Below, in pieces: positions 33,615 through 44,284 of a DNA stretch of 64,000 nt (the first letter of the stretch is position 1; each line of letters opens with the position of its first letter). The notes under the pieces were generated by a model that was not told the origin of the DNA, did not search any database, and was given only the letters and a program-made list of their open reading frames with translations. Both the position numbers and the translations under genes were made by a program. Origin of the DNA: an uncultured SAR86 cluster bacterium (GTDB lineage: Bacteria; Pseudomonadota; Gammaproteobacteria; Magnimaribacterales; D2472); assembly GCA_902593675.1 (NCBI GenBank), contig CACJJI010000002.1:186001-250000 (forward strand). Direction: 5' to 3'.

Positions 33615-36194
33615 ATGCTTCAAGATTATAAAAAACATTGTGAAGAAAGAGAAAAACAATCAATACCACCTCTGCCCCTTTCTGCCCAACAAACATCTGA
33701 TCTAGTTGAACTACTAAAAGCAGAACATAAAGAATCAGAATTATTGTTGGAACTTTTAAAAGAAAGAGTGCCTGCAGGTGTAGATCAAGCAGCCTATGTA
33801 AAAGCTGGATTCTTAGCGGACATTACAACAGGCGAAACAAGCAGCCCTTACATCTCTAAAAAAGAAGCTGTAATGATTTTGGGAACAATGCTTGGCGGCT
33901 ATAACATTCAACCTTTAATAAGGTGTTTAGAAAGTGATGAATTAGGTGAAGAAGCAGCCACTGCTTTAAGTAAGACTTTATTAATATTTGATGCATTCAA
34001 TGAAGTGCTGGCCCTTTCAGAAACAAATAAAAATGCAAAAACTGTTATTGATGCATGGGCTGATGGTTTATGGTTTACGGAAAAACAAGAAATCGCAGAG
34101 CAGATCAAACTAACTGTTTATAAGGTACCAGGTGAAATTAATACAGACGACTTGTCTCCAGCAACAGATGCCTGGTCTAGACCAGATATTCCGTTGCACG
34201 CATTAGCAATGTTTAAAATGCCTAGAGAAGGTCTAGAGAGACCTCTTGAAACAATTACAGATTTAAAGAAAAAAGGAAATCCTTTGGTTTTTGTTGGAGA
34301 TGTAGTGGGAACTGGTTCATCACGAAAGTCAGCAACTAACTCTGTACTTTGGCACATGGGCGATGAAATCCCATGCATTCCTAATAAAAAAGAAGGCGGC
34401 TTTTGTTTTGGCGGGAAGATTGCGCCTATTTTTTTTAATACTCTAGAGGATTCTGGAGCATTTCCAGTTGAATGTGATGTCTCAAAATTAAAGATGGGGC
34501 AAGAAATCATATTTGAACCATTTAATGGAAAAATCTTAGATGCAGATAGCGGAGAAATTTTATCTACATTCGAACTAAAAACACCTGTAATTCTCGACGA
34601 GGTTCGAGCAAATGGTCGTATTCCATTAATTATTGGAAGGCAATTAACAGATAAAACCAGAGAAGCTCTAGGCTTAGAGCCAACTGATATATTCACAAGG
34701 CCGGATGCTGAAGATGCTTCAGATAAAGGTTTTACGCTGGCTCAAAAAATGGTTGGTAAAGCATGTGGAGTAAAAGGAGTGAGGCCAGGAACATATTGTG
34801 AACCAAGAATGACGACAGTAGGATCGCAAGATACAACTGGGCCAATGACCAGAGATGAGTTAAAAGAATTAGCTTGTTTAGGGTTTTCAGCAGACTTAGT
34901 AATGCAATCCTTTTGTCACACAGCTGCATATCCCAAACCAGTAGACATAGATACACAGCATACATTACCTGACTTTATTATGAATCGAGGTGGTGTATCT
35001 TTAAAACCAGGTGATGGCATTATTCATTCTTGGTTAAATAGAATGTTGCTCCCAGATGGGGTAGGAACTGGCGGAGATAGTCATACAAGATTTCCATTAG
35101 GCATAAGTTTTCCAGCTGGATCAGGATTGGTAGCTTTTGCTGCCGCCCTTGGTGTTATGCCGCTGGATATGCCTGAATCAGTTCTTGTAAGATTCAAAGG
35201 AGAAATGCAGCCTGGCATTACTCTAAGGGACTTGGTTAATGCCATTCCATATGCTGCAATCCAAAAAGGCCTCTTGACTGTTGCAAAAGAAGGTAAGAAG
35301 AATATATTTTCCGGCCGCTGTCTTGAAATAGAAGGTTTGCCAGACTTAAAAGTGGAACAAGCATTTGAATTATCCGATGCATCTGCTGAAAGATCTGCAT
35401 CAGGTTGCACAGTTCGATTAAACAAAGAGCCAATTATAGAATACTTAAAATCTAATATTGTGATGCTTAGGTGGATGATTGGCAGTGGTTATGGCGATGC
35501 TAAAACTTTGGAGAGAAGAGCTCAAGCAATGGAAGAATGGATTGCAAACCCCGAATTATTAGAACCAGATGAAAATGCCGAATATGCAGAAGTGATTGAA
35601 ATTGACCTTAACAAAATTACAGAGCCCCTTCTAGCATGCCCAAATGATCCAGATGACATTAAACCCTTATCAGAGGTCGCAGAGACAAGCATTGATGAAG
35701 TCTTTATTGGATCATGTATGACAAATATTGGTCACTTTAGAGCTGCAGGTCATCTGCTTAAAAAATATAATGGAACAAAAGCAAGATTATGGGTAGTTCC
35801 ACCTACCAAGATGGATGAGAAACAATTAATGGAAGAAGGTATTTACAATGTCTTCGGAACATCTGGTGCAAGAACAGAATTACCCGGTTGCTCTCTTTGT
35901 ATGGGTAATCAAGCTAGAGTTCTGGCAAATTCCACAGTTGTCTCAACTTCTACAAGAAATTTTCCTAATAGACTGGGTGATGGAGCTGATGTATTTCTAG
36001 CTTCAGCAGAACTTGCTGCAATTGCCTCTGTGCTTGGCAAGCTTCCTTCACCAGAAGAATATTTAAAATACATGGAAGAGATTAACCCGCTGGCTGATGA
36101 TATATATAGGTATTTAAATTTTAATGAAATAGATCAATATGTTGAAAGCGCAAATACAGCTGATATTCCTGCTGTAAATATCGTAAGTGCCTAA
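33615..36194 (+). CDS. acnB: Aconitate hydratase B
   Basis: An 859-residue AcnB, the usual length, with domains in the AcnB order: HEAT-like (1-160), swivel domain (about 170-380, including [19 protein letters not shown] and [16 protein letters not shown]), then the Fe-S domains. Cluster cysteines are in [14 protein letters not shown] and GCSLCMGNQ. It interconverts citrate and isocitrate, and can also hydrate 2-methylaconitate, which matters because prpBCD in this window lacks acnD. The stop overlaps that of purF in CTAA (36191-36194). Confidence 0.97.
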   Translation: MLQDYKKHCEEREKQSIPPLPLSAQQTSDLVELLKAEHKESELLLELLKERVPAGVDQAAYVKAGFLADITTGETSSPYISKKEAVMILGTMLGGYNIQPLIRCLESDELGEEAATALSKTLLIFDAFNEVLALSETNKNAKTVIDAWADGLWFTEKQEIAEQIKLTVYKVPGEINTDDLSPATDAWSRPDIPLHALAMFKMPREGLERPLETITDLKKKGNPLVFVGDVVGTGSSRKSATNSVLWHMGDEIPCIPNKKEGGFCFGGKIAPIFFNTLEDSGAFPVECDVSKLKMGQEIIFEPFNGKILDADSGEILSTFELKTPVILDEVRANGRIPLIIGRQLTDKTREALGLEPTDIFTRPDAEDASDKGFTLAQKMVGKACGVKGVRPGTYCEPRMTTVGSQDTTGPMTRDELKELACLGFSADLVMQSFCHTAAYPKPVDIDTQHTLPDFIMNRGGVSLKPGDGIIHSWLNRMLLPDGVGTGGDSHTRFPLGISFPAGSGLVAFAAALGVMPLDMPESVLVRFKGEMQPGITLRDLVNAIPYAAIQKGLLTVAKEGKKNIFSGRCLEIEGLPDLKVEQAFELSDASAERSASGCTVRLNKEPIIEYLKSNIVMLRWMIGSGYGDAKTLERRAQAMEEWIANPELLEPDENAEYAEVIEIDLNKITEPLLACPNDPDDIKPLSEVAETSIDEVFIGSCMTNIGHFRAAGHLLKKYNGTKARLWVVPPTKMDEKQLMEEGIYNVFGTSGARTELPGCSLCMGNQARVLANSTVVSTSTRNFPNRLGDGADVFLASAELAAIASVLGKLPSPEEYLKYMEEINPLADDIYRYLNFNEIDQYVESANTADIPAVNIVSA

Positions 36195-37672
36195 TTAGAC
36201 TTTTCTCTAGCAACTTTTTGGTCATCCCCTCGAGATAACTCAAGATCTTCAAGGTAATCCGAACTAATTGATGTTGGGTATTCACCATTGAAAATAGACA
36301 TTTCAAATTTTTTAATGGCAGGATTACCCTCTTGGGCAGACGCAATTAAGTCATCTAGATCTTGATAAATAAGCCAATCAGCACCGATTTCTTTTGCAAC
36401 CTCTTCATCAGTCCTTCCAGAAGCAACTAACTCATTTGTTGCTGCCATATCGATTCCATAAAGATTTTGAAACTTTACAGGCGGGGCTGCAGATGAGAAG
36501 TAAACTTTATTTGCACCAGCTTCTTTAGCCATTTCAATAATTCTTTTGCTAGTTGTTCCTCTAACAATGGAATCGTCAACTAAGAGTACATTTTTTCCTT
36601 TAAACTCAAGGTCTAAAATATTTAACTTGCGTCTAACTGATTTTTTTCTCTCTTCCTGATTTGGCATAATAAAAGTTCTGCCAACATACCTATTTTTAAC
36701 AAAACCTTGTCTATAAGGAAGCTTTAATGCTGCTGCAAGTTGTAACGCAGCTGTGGTGGAGCTATCAGGTATTGGAATTACAACATCTATATCATGCTCT
36801 GGGTTTAGTTTAAGAATTTTTTTTGCCAGCTTCTGCCCCATTCTCATTCTTGCTTTGTACACAGAAATTTCATCTAAAATAGAATCAGGTCTAGCTAAAT
36901 ATACATACTCAAAGATACAAGGAGTTGGTTCAGCATTTTCAGAACACTGATCGCTATGTAAATTTCCCTCAACATCTATAAACACAGCCTCTCCAGGATA
37001 TACGTCTCTTAATGTCTTAAAACCTAAGGCAGAGAATGAAGCATTTTCAGATGCAACAATATATTCTTTTTTAGATGGGCCATCTTTAACACCAATTACT
37101 AATGGGCGAATGCCACGCGGATCTCTAAAAGCAAGTAACCCAAAACCAGTAATCAAAGCAACTACTGCATAGGCTCCTTGACACCTGATGTGTGTTTTTC
37201 TGACTGCTTTAAAAAAATGCTTTTTAGAAGGAAGAATTGCTCTTTGTTTTCCGAGCTCATGGGCAAAGATATTAAGGAGAACTTCTGAATCTGAATCAGT
37301 ATTGAGGTGACGCATTTCAGCATGAAATAATTCGCGCGCAAGAACTTTAGAGTTTGTTAGGTTCCCGTTGTGAGCAAGACTAATACCGTATGGAGAATTA
37401 ACATACATTGGTTGAGCAAACTCTTTGCCCGCACCGCCTGCAGTTGGATATCGCACATGGCCAATTCCATAATTGCCAAGCAATTTGTTCATATGCCTCT
37501 GCTGAAATGCATCTCGAACGTAGCCCATTGACTTGCGACTATTTAATCTTCCAGCGTCATCGCAAACCACCATACCAGCAGCGTCTTGACCTCTGTGCTG
37601 AAGCATTAATAGGGAATCATAGATTGAACTGGCTACATGAGTTTCAGAATATATGCCAACTATTCCACACAT
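36191..37672 (-). CDS. purF: Amidophosphoribosyltransferase
   Basis: A 493-residue PurF. Met1 is followed by the nucleophile Cys2 (MCGIVGIY), exposed on removal of Met. The glutaminase domain has RYPTAG and NGNL, and the phosphoribosyltransferase domain has the PRPP loop [14 protein letters not shown] and [12 protein letters not shown]. First committed step of purine synthesis. Last gene of the long minus-strand block; its ATG shares one base with the cvpA stop. Confidence 0.98.
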   Translation of the reverse strand: MCGIVGIYSETHVASSIYDSLLMLQHRGQDAAGMVVCDDAGRLNSRKSMGYVRDAFQQRHMNKLLGNYGIGHVRYPTAGGAGKEFAQPMYVNSPYGISLAHNGNLTNSKVLARELFHAEMRHLNTDSDSEVLLNIFAHELGKQRAILPSKKHFFKAVRKTHIRCQGAYAVVALITGFGLLAFRDPRGIRPLVIGVKDGPSKKEYIVASENASFSALGFKTLRDVYPGEAVFIDVEGNLHSDQCSENAEPTPCIFEYVYLARPDSILDEISVYKARMRMGQKLAKKILKLNPEHDIDVVIPIPDSSTTAALQLAAALKLPYRQGFVKNRYVGRTFIMPNQEERKKSVRRKLNILDLEFKGKNVLLVDDSIVRGTTSKRIIEMAKEAGANKVYFSSAAPPVKFQNLYGIDMAATNELVASGRTDEEVAKEIGADWLIYQDLDDLIASAQEGNPAIKKFEMSIFNGEYPTSISSDYLEDLELSRGDDQKVAREKSN

Positions 37673-38211
37673 TATGTTGTCTCGTAAATTGTGCTGATAT
37701 CAGGTTTAAGCATAACTGAATTTTTATCTGAGATCATACTTTTAAAAAATTTTTCAGCCATAGGTGCATATTTTTTTAAATATGTGGAACTGTTAGACTC
37801 TGTAATGAATTTAGATTGCTTAAATTCAGCTGGTAAAACTAGATAAATCACTAAAATTAGAAGCATGCCTCTAAAAAATCCAAACAATACTCCTAAAAGC
37901 CTATCTAAGCCTCCCATGCCTGACCAATGAACTAGGCCTCGTAGTAATTTAATTAATAAACCTCCTAAAAAGATGATGCCAACAAAGACAGAGATGATTG
38001 TAAGAATTCTTCTGATCTCAGCATTATCAATATAATCAATAAGATATGGGTCTAGGTACACATATAAAAACATTGATGCTGCAAAGGCAATAACCCACAA
38101 TAAGAGAGATAGGGTTTCTTGAATAAAGCCTCGAAAAAATGCAATCAGACCAGAGAGTGCAATTATCCCAATTACAAGATAGTCAAAATGAGCTAGGGCT
38201 ATGGATTCCAA
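37672..38211 (-). CDS. cvpA: CvpA family membrane protein
   Basis: A 179-residue inner-membrane protein with four hydrophobic segments (about 9-26, 32-50, 65-87, 101-122) and the CvpA signatures AHFDYLVIGIIALSGLIAFFRGFIQE and MGGLDRLLGVLFGFFRG. It is needed for colicin V export in E. coli; its general role is unclear. The cvpA-purF pairing is a classic gammaproteobacterial arrangement. It overlaps the SPOR gene by 13 bases. Confidence 0.92.
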   Translation of the reverse strand: MESIALAHFDYLVIGIIALSGLIAFFRGFIQETLSLLLWVIAFAASMFLYVYLDPYLIDYIDNAEIRRILTIISVFVGIIFLGGLLIKLLRGLVHWSGMGGLDRLLGVLFGFFRGMLLILVIYLVLPAEFKQSKFITESNSSTYLKKYAPMAEKFFKSMISDKNSVMLKPDISTIYETT

Positions 38212-38687
38212 GCCATAACCTCGCCATCTTCTATGCCAGCAATTTTATCAAGCATTTCTTGATTATCCTGTATATCTTTTTGGCTAACAAAAGGTCCCAC
38301 TAAAACATTGGTGAGATTTTGATTTGATTTATTCTGTTCAGTAAAAGCTGGAAAACCTGCATCATTATAAGATTTCACAACATTAGAAATAGTGGATGAA
38401 GATCCAAAAGCACCAATTTTATAAACATATAAATTGAAATCAATCTTATCTACTTTTTCCTTAGCAGATGGAAGCGTATCTTTTGTGTCAATCTCTAGAA
38501 AGTTATTCTTGACCTCGTTAAATTCTATTTTCTGTAACTGCTCTTGATCGATTAAAGGTTCTGGAAGTTTTGGGAGATTGATGCTGCTATTATTTTGATA
38601 CTTAGGTTGAGGCGAAAGAGCAAAAACTAAAATCCAAGCAAGCACAGTGACAGCAATAAAAATTCCAAGCAAACGATTACTATTCAT
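38199..38687 (-). CDS. SPOR-domain membrane protein (DedD-like)
   Basis: A 162-residue protein: a short cytoplasmic N-terminus, one transmembrane segment (about 7-24), a linker, and a C-terminal SPOR domain (about 85-160; YVYKIGAFGSSSTISNVVKSYNDAGFPAF and NVLVGPFVSQKDIQDNQEML). SPOR domains bind denuded peptidoglycan at the division septum. Position between accD and cvpA matches DedD. In most relatives folC precedes it; here accD joins it directly with a four-base overlap. Confidence 0.82.
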   Translation of the reverse strand: MNSNRLLGIFIAVTVLAWILVFALSPQPKYQNNSSINLPKLPEPLIDQEQLQKIEFNEVKNNFLEIDTKDTLPSAKEKVDKIDFNLYVYKIGAFGSSSTISNVVKSYNDAGFPAFTEQNKSNQNLTNVLVGPFVSQKDIQDNQEMLDKIAGIEDGEVMAWNP

Positions 38688-39544
38688 TGTGTGGGATATA
38701 ACTTTGACAAAATGCTAGATACTTTTGCTCTCAAATCTCTTCTATGCACTATCATATCAATTGCGCCATGCTCTAGTAAAAACTCTGATTTTTGGAAGTC
38801 CTCAGGAAGGTCTACTCTTACTGTTTGCTCAATAACCCTTCTTCCTGCAAACCCAACCAATGCTTTAGGTTCGGCTATATTTATATCTCCAAGCATAGCT
38901 ATGCTAGCTGAAACCCCTCCATAAATAGGGTCAATCATTACTGAAATATATGGTAATTTTGCCTCTTTCAGTTTCTCTAATGCTGCCGAAGTTTTTGCCA
39001 TTTGCATTAATGAAACCATGGATTCTTGCATCCTTGCTCCTCCACTGGTAGAGAAACAAATCAACGGAGCTTTATGCTTTATTGCAGCATCAACTCCCTG
39101 AACAAATTTGGTTCCAACAGCCCCACCCATAGATCCCCCCATGTAACGAAACTCAAAAGCTGCAACTACAATTTCAGCCCCTTCCAGCTTACCTTTACCA
39201 ATAACAATTGCTTCTTCTTCACCAGTACTAGATACAGCCTCTTTAATTCTCTGACTATATGACTTTGTATCTTTAAATTTAAGAATATCTTTAGTGGTAA
39301 TTTTAGTTGCAAGTTCTTGAAAACTACCTCCATCAAAGAAAATGGACATTCTTGTTCTGGCGCCAATGCGTAGATGATGATCACACTTTGGGCAAACAAA
39401 TAGGGATTTTTCTAACTCAGGTTGATAAAGGATAGCTTCACATGCAGGACAATTATTCCAAAGACCATCAGGCACTTTACTCTTAGATGATTCTGAATCG
39501 CGATTTGAACCTATAGATGGAATTAATCTTGTAAGCCAATTCAT
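38684..39544 (-). CDS. accD: Acetyl-CoA carboxylase carboxyltransferase subunit beta
   Basis: A 286-residue AccD with the N-terminal zinc ribbon (CPAC and CPKC pairs at about 33-55) and the carboxyltransferase core: YMGGSMGGAVGTKFVQGVD, ISFSTSGGARMQESMVSLMQMAKTS-type segment and PIYGGVSASIAMLGD, GFAGRRVIEQTVR. Partner of AccA in making malonyl-CoA for fatty acid synthesis. Overlaps trpA by four bases. Confidence 0.97.
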   Translation of the reverse strand: MNWLTRLIPSIGSNRDSESSKSKVPDGLWNNCPACEAILYQPELEKSLFVCPKCDHHLRIGARTRMSIFFDGGSFQELATKITTKDILKFKDTKSYSQRIKEAVSSTGEEEAIVIGKGKLEGAEIVVAAFEFRYMGGSMGGAVGTKFVQGVDAAIKHKAPLICFSTSGGARMQESMVSLMQMAKTSAALEKLKEAKLPYISVMIDPIYGGVSASIAMLGDINIAEPKALVGFAGRRVIEQTVRVDLPEDFQKSEFLLEHGAIDMIVHRRDLRAKVSSILSKLYPTQ

Positions 39545-40341
39545 CTATTTATTGCTTCAGATATTTCATGAAGATAATTATATATTTTTTTAAATTCTTT
39601 TTGGTTGGATTGATGATGTATCATTTCGACTAGGCTAGAACCAATAACAATCCCATCTGATATTTTGCTTAAATTAGAAGCATCATCAGGCGTTTTGATT
39701 CCAAATCCAGCAAAGACTGGTAGCAAAGTTTGCGATTTTATGTAATTTATATTTTCTTCTGTCTCGCTAATGTCTAGGTGAGATGATCCTGTGACACCAC
39801 GAAGAGTTACATAATATATGAATCCTGAGCTTTTATTACATATTTGAGAGATTCTGTCTTCACTTGTAGTTGGAGCTATTAATGATATGAAGGCAAGATT
39901 TTTATTTTTTATACCAAACTTCTCAAGATTGCTCTCGCCAGGAATATCTACAATTAAGACAGCATCCGTGCCAGAAGTATGAGCTTCTTGTAAAGCTTGC
40001 GAATTAGCTAAAAAAGTGTTCATGTAGCCCATAAGAATAATTGGAGTTTTAGAGTCTTTTTCTCTAAATTTTTCTACAAGCTTAAAAATATCAGATAGGG
40101 AAGTATTATTTTTTAACGCCCTATCATGAGCTGCCTGAATAATTGGACCCTCTGCAATAGGATCTGTGAATGGAACTCCTACCTCAAGAATATCTACTCC
40201 AGCATCAACAAATCCATGCATCAGCTCCAACGTTGAGTCCAAGCTTGGATCTCCTGCTACTAAATATGCAACTAGTGCTTTTTTTTTGGCTTTATTTAAT
40301 GAAAGGATTCTGTCATCTAATCTAGTCAAGAGATATTCCAT
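39541..40341 (-). CDS. trpA: Tryptophan synthase alpha subunit
   Basis: TrpA of about 266 residues; it cleaves indole-3-glycerol phosphate. Motifs: [39 protein letters not shown] (catalytic Glu and Asp) and [27 protein letters not shown]. The frame is open further upstream to 40389, but that extension lies inside trpB and does not fit the family, so I use the ATG at 40341; a TTG at 40329 is also possible. Either way the start lies within the last codons of trpB, so translation is coupled. Confidence 0.95.
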   Translation of the reverse strand: MEYLLTRLDDRILSLNKAKKKALVAYLVAGDPSLDSTLELMHGFVDAGVDILEVGVPFTDPIAEGPIIQAAHDRALKNNTSLSDIFKLVEKFREKDSKTPIILMGYMNTFLANSQALQEAHTSGTDAVLIVDIPGESNLEKFGIKNKNLAFISLIAPTTSEDRISQICNKSSGFIYYVTLRGVTGSSHLDISETEENINYIKSQTLLPVFAGFGIKTPDDASNLSKISDGIVIGSSLVEMIHHQSNQKEFKKIYNYLHEISEAINR

Positions 40342-41527
40342 CCATAGTAGCAACGGTATTAATATCCTTATCGCCTCTTCCAGAGACATTAATTACAATG
40401 TGTTGATTAGATTTATAATTTTTAGCAATGTGCTCCAGAGCTGCAAATGCATGAGCTGTCTCTAAAGCCGGCATAATGCCCTCAAGTTTTGTTACCAGAT
40501 GAAATGAACTTAAGACTTCGTCATCGTCGACAGCAATATATTTTGCTCTTCCAGAGTCTTTTAAATTTGAGTGCTCTGGTCCAACCCCAGGATAATCCAA
40601 GCCAGCTGAAATAGAATGCGTATCTATCACCTGACCATTTTTGTCTTGCATAAGATAGCTCTTAGCTCCATGCAGAATACCCGGCTCACCATCATTAAGA
40701 GGAGCCGCATGCTTGCCGCTCATTAAACCGCTGCCAGCAGCTTCGACACCAATTAATGCGACATTAAATTCTTCTAAGAAAGGATAAAAAATTCCAATTG
40801 CATTTGATCCACCTCCAACACATGCAACAATTGCATGAGGATATTGCTCAAATTGCTCCATGGATTGCTTTCTTAACTCTCTTCCAACAATGGCATTAAA
40901 ATCTCTCACTATCATTGGATATGGATGAGGGCCTGTTACGCTGCCAATAATATAATAGGTATCCTCTATATTGGTTACCCAGTCTCTCATTGCTTCATTT
41001 AATGCATCTTTAAGCGTTGCCGTTCCAGAGTCCACTGCATGAACTTGCGCTCCAAGTAACTTAATCCTATAAACGTTAAGAGATTGGCGTTTTACATCTG
41101 CTGCACCCATGTAAATATGACACTCAAGACCAAGTCTTGCTGCCACTGTTGCAGTTGCTACTCCATGTTGTCCAGCACCTGTTTCAGCAATAATTCTTTT
41201 TTTGCCCATTGCCTTAGCAAGCAATATTTGCCCAACAGTATTATTAATTTTATGAGCACCTGTATGATTAAGATCCTCTCTTTTAAGCCATATTTGAGGA
41301 CCAGAATAGTGATCTGTTAACCTTTTTGCAAAATACAATGGAGACGGTCTTCCAACAAATTGGACCAAATCTTGATCAATCTCTTCAATAAATTTTGGGT
41401 TATTCTTTAGTTTTGCATATGTTTCATCTAACTCTTTTAAAGCATGCATAAGTGTTTCGGGAACAAACTTCCCTCCATACTCCCCAAAAAAACCATCTGA
41501 GTTTGGTAAATCAGTTAAATTATCCAT
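40322..41527 (-). CDS. trpB: Tryptophan synthase beta subunit
   Basis: A 401-residue PLP enzyme joining indole and serine. [13 protein letters not shown], the PLP lysine in [28 protein letters not shown], the phosphate loop [10 protein letters not shown], and SVSGRGDKD-type [13 protein letters not shown] at the end. No other trp genes except trpF and trpA are in the window; trpE/G/D/C must lie elsewhere. No leader peptide or attenuator is seen because the gene is buried in the operon. Confidence 0.97.
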   Translation of the reverse strand: MDNLTDLPNSDGFFGEYGGKFVPETLMHALKELDETYAKLKNNPKFIEEIDQDLVQFVGRPSPLYFAKRLTDHYSGPQIWLKREDLNHTGAHKINNTVGQILLAKAMGKKRIIAETGAGQHGVATATVAARLGLECHIYMGAADVKRQSLNVYRIKLLGAQVHAVDSGTATLKDALNEAMRDWVTNIEDTYYIIGSVTGPHPYPMIVRDFNAIVGRELRKQSMEQFEQYPHAIVACVGGGSNAIGIFYPFLEEFNVALIGVEAAGSGLMSGKHAAPLNDGEPGILHGAKSYLMQDKNGQVIDTHSISAGLDYPGVGPEHSNLKDSGRAKYIAVDDDEVLSSFHLVTKLEGIMPALETAHAFAALEHIAKNYKSNQHIVINVSGRGDKDINTVATMDGISLD

Positions 41528-42128
41528 CTTTAAAATTTTTTATTATCTGGTCCATCAAAGTTTTATCTTTCAGTGCGAGTGATGATTCTACCCCAGAGTT
41601 CACATCAATACACCAAGGATTCATTGAGACTGCCTCTTTTATATTCTCAGGATTAATTCCGCCTGCTAGAACAAATTTTCTTTCAAGTGAAATTTTTTCT
41701 AGCAAACTCCAATCAAACACTTTTCCAGTTCCACCATATGCATCCTTTGAAAATGTTTCTAACAGAATGGCATCTGCAGAAGGGAAATCATCAATTTTTA
41801 TAAGTGATTGAGAGTCTTGAATTCTAATGGTTTTCCAAAATGATTGGGTAAATTGCTTGCAAAAACTATCTTCCTCATCGCCATGAAATTGTAATATTGG
41901 ATTTTCAATACAAGTTGTAATCTTTGTAACCTCTTCAACTGATGGATTTACAAAAACAAAAACTGGCGAGGTGCTAAGAAAATTAAAATTTTTTAAAGAA
42001 GCCAAAAAATTATCAGGAATTTTTCTAGGGCTTTCATTGGCCATAATGAATCCAACAAAATCAACACCTGCCTCACAAGCATGTTGCAATATATCTATAT
42101 CACATATTCCACAAATCTTTAATTTCAT
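41520..42128 (-). CDS. trpF: Phosphoribosylanthranilate isomerase
   Basis: A 202-residue TIM barrel. [27 protein letters not shown] holds the catalytic Cys7-type residue, LQFHGDE the middle strand, and [24 protein letters not shown]-type [11 protein letters not shown] the phosphate site. It is a stand-alone TrpF, unlike the TrpC-TrpF fusion of enterobacteria. Overlaps trpB by eight bases and truA by four. Confidence 0.95.
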   Translation of the reverse strand: MKLKICGICDIDILQHACEAGVDFVGFIMANESPRKIPDNFLASLKNFNFLSTSPVFVFVNPSVEEVTKITTCIENPILQFHGDEEDSFCKQFTQSFWKTIRIQDSQSLIKIDDFPSADAILLETFSKDAYGGTGKVFDWSLLEKISLERKFVLAGGINPENIKEAVSMNPWCIDVNSGVESSLALKDKTLMDQIIKNFKDG

Positions 42129-42919
42129 TTTCTAGGATTAATTAAAAAACTTAAAGGATTGGCAACACTTACTTTTGCATCTAAATTAATCTTTTTGTAG
42201 GCAGCACCAGTAAAAAAAAGTCCTTGGGCTTGAGCTGTCTTACCTGCAATAGTTCTATCTTGAGCACTTAAAATAGTTTTCATATTTTTTCCAGAACCTT
42301 TAGACATTTCTAATAATGTGCCAACAATAATCCTCACCATATTATACAAGTAAGCATTTGCACAAAGACTAATGATGATAAAGTCATCGTGCTGTTTGAT
42401 ATCAATACTTTGAACAGTGCGAACTGGATTTTTTGCAGTACATTTTGAACCTCTGAAGGAACTAAAATTATGCGTCCCAATTAAATCCGCAGCTTCAGCT
42501 CTCATAATTTCTATATTAATTTCATGCTTTTCCCAATATATATAATCTCTTAGAAAAATTGGTTGAGTCTTGCCAGTATAAATTACATAGGCATAAGATC
42601 TTTCTATTGCATCAAATCTTGAATGAAAGTCATCTGGTGCTTTTTGAATTGAAGATACTGCAATGTCATTGGGTAAATGAGAATTGAGACCCTTAAGCCA
42701 TTGGCTGGTTTCTCTGTGGTCCTGAGATGAAAAGTCAAAAATCTGACTTGTTGCATGTACCCCAGCATCAGTTCGACCAGCATAATTAATGCGCTCACAA
42801 AGAATCCCAACAGATGAAATGGCTGACTCAAGATGATCTTGAATAGAGGATGAATTCTTTTGAGATTGAAATCCAGAATAATTGGAACCATCATACTGAC
42901 AAATACCAACAAATCTCAC
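42125..42919 (-). CDS. truA: tRNA pseudouridine synthase A
   Basis: A 264-residue TruA: YDGSNYSGFQSQ near the start, catalytic Asp in NYAGRTDAGVHATSQ, RSYAYVIYT, and NAYLYNMVRIIVGTLLEMSKG. It modifies uridines 38-40 in tRNA anticodon arms. It sits between fimV and trpF as in Pseudomonas. Confidence 0.96.
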   Translation of the reverse strand: MRFVGICQYDGSNYSGFQSQKNSSSIQDHLESAISSVGILCERINYAGRTDAGVHATSQIFDFSSQDHRETSQWLKGLNSHLPNDIAVSSIQKAPDDFHSRFDAIERSYAYVIYTGKTQPIFLRDYIYWEKHEINIEIMRAEAADLIGTHNFSSFRGSKCTAKNPVRTVQSIDIKQHDDFIIISLCANAYLYNMVRIIVGTLLEMSKGSGKNMKTILSAQDRTIAGKTAQAQGLFFTGAAYKKINLDAKVSVANPLSFLINPRK

Positions 42920-42922
42920 AGT

Positions 42923-44284
42923 TTATTTCTTCTCTTTTAAAAGTGAACGAGCATTAGCAACAATTGAAGCATCTTTTGAATTAGCTATCAGCTTATCTAA
43001 AATTTTCTCTGCACTATCCCAATCATCCATTTCAATGTAGGTTCTAACCAAATCTAGTTCTTGAGTTTCAATGTCATTAGAGATGCTTAAATTGGTTTGA
43101 AAGGTATTATTTTCATCCTGCAAGTCTTCTGCCACAGCAGCTCTTGTGAATGCTGGCCGCTTGCTTGATCTGATAAGTATATATGCAACTGCAAAGCCTA
43201 GAAGCAAAGATAAAACACCGACCCAAAATAGATCTTTAATGTCAAAAGCTTGAGAATTTTTTAAGTCCCTTGGTTCCAAAGACAGATCAACCTCTGATTG
43301 AAATTTAATGATGGATGTATTTTTTGCAACTATTTCTGAAGCATTCAATTGAGAATTATCAATTTTTTTAATTGGATCAGGTTTTGGCTGAAGATCTGAA
43401 CTATTATCAGAATTTTGCTTGGTTTCTGGATTAGTAAAAATTTCCTGGGGTGCGGTTAATTTTAAAACCGGCCTGATTGTAACTTCTCTTGTTTTTTTAT
43501 TTCTTATATCCATGAAAGCAATGGATTCCTTTGCAGTAACCTCTGAGGTTGAAGCAACTAATTCTTGAGAGGGTAATGTAAGATCGATATCCCCTCTTAC
43601 TCTATTAATATCTTCATCAATAAATGCATTAGGATTCTCAAGATAAAAACCCCACATTATTTGATAGATTGAAGCATCATAATTTTGACTGACAGATTGT
43701 GAGACGCTCCATATAGTCTCAACCTTAGTGCTTGGGATACTCTGAGGCTCTTTAATCTTTTCGATTTCTTCGCTGCTAGGTTTTTCAAGAGAGAGGGAGT
43801 TTGAATCATCAATCTCAGAGTCCTGATAATCAATTTCTTCAGAAAGTATTTTTGCTAAGTCATATCTTTGTGGCTCGCCATAAATTTTTTTTGCTGGCAG
43901 TTTAAAAGAAACTTCAGATTTTGCTTTAGGGATGATGTCATTTTGCGGAAGAAATATAAATATATCTTTTTTTAATTCTTTTTTAATATTAAGTCGAAAA
44001 GAAATATAGTCTTCTGAGTAATTGCTAGGTACAGCCAAAGTAAGACGTTTATATTCCTGTAGATTCTCAAAAATTCTAAACTCAAAATTAAAATCAGATA
44101 GTTCATCATCTGATTTGAAATTAGTAATAGCAATATCATCTTCCCGGAGATTGCTCGTGGAACTAATCCTAATCTTTACTAAAAATAATCCCTCTGGGTT
44201 GATTTCTACATTAGGGCTTCCAATAATTGTGATTGCAAAAAGACTATGACTTAGCAGCGCAAATAAAAGAAGAAGTTTTTTCAT
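42923..44284 (-). CDS. fimV: FimV/HubP-like polar peptidoglycan-binding protein (short form)
   Basis: A 453-residue protein: signal peptide (1-17, ending LFA), a beta-rich N-terminal domain typical of FimV, and a LysM-like segment (ETIWSVSQSVSQNYDASIYQIMWGFYLENPNAFIDEDINRVRGD split over about 188-230). A Pro/Asp/Ser-rich linker, one transmembrane helix (about 352-371) and a C-terminal TPR-like FimV motif (ELDLVRTYIEMDDWDSAEKILDKLI) follow. FimV/HubP marks the cell pole and organises pili or flagella. It is about half the length of Pseudomonas FimV, with a shortened acidic cytoplasmic part. Placement between asd and truA confirms the family. Confidence 0.85.
   Translation of the reverse strand: MKKLLLLFALLSHSLFAITIIGSPNVEINPEGLFLVKIRISSTSNLREDDIAITNFKSDDELSDFNFEFRIFENLQEYKRLTLAVPSNYSEDYISFRLNIKKELKKDIFIFLPQNDIIPKAKSEVSFKLPAKKIYGEPQRYDLAKILSEEIDYQDSEIDDSNSLSLEKPSSEEIEKIKEPQSIPSTKVETIWSVSQSVSQNYDASIYQIMWGFYLENPNAFIDEDINRVRGDIDLTLPSQELVASTSEVTAKESIAFMDIRNKKTREVTIRPVLKLTAPQEIFTNPETKQNSDNSSDLQPKPDPIKKIDNSQLNASEIVAKNTSIIKFQSEVDLSLEPRDLKNSQAFDIKDLFWVGVLSLLLGFAVAYILIRSSKRPAFTRAAVAEDLQDENNTFQTNLSISNDIETQELDLVRTYIEMDDWDSAEKILDKLIANSKDASIVANARSLLKEKK

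Noticed and set aside
34118-34696. A 192-codon open frame on the minus strand inside acnB
   Set aside because: Fully antisense to the conserved swivel domain of aconitase B; a codon-bias shadow.
40342-40389. Extended N-terminus of trpA
   Set aside because: Those 16 codons lie inside trpB in another frame and do not match the TrpA N-terminus.
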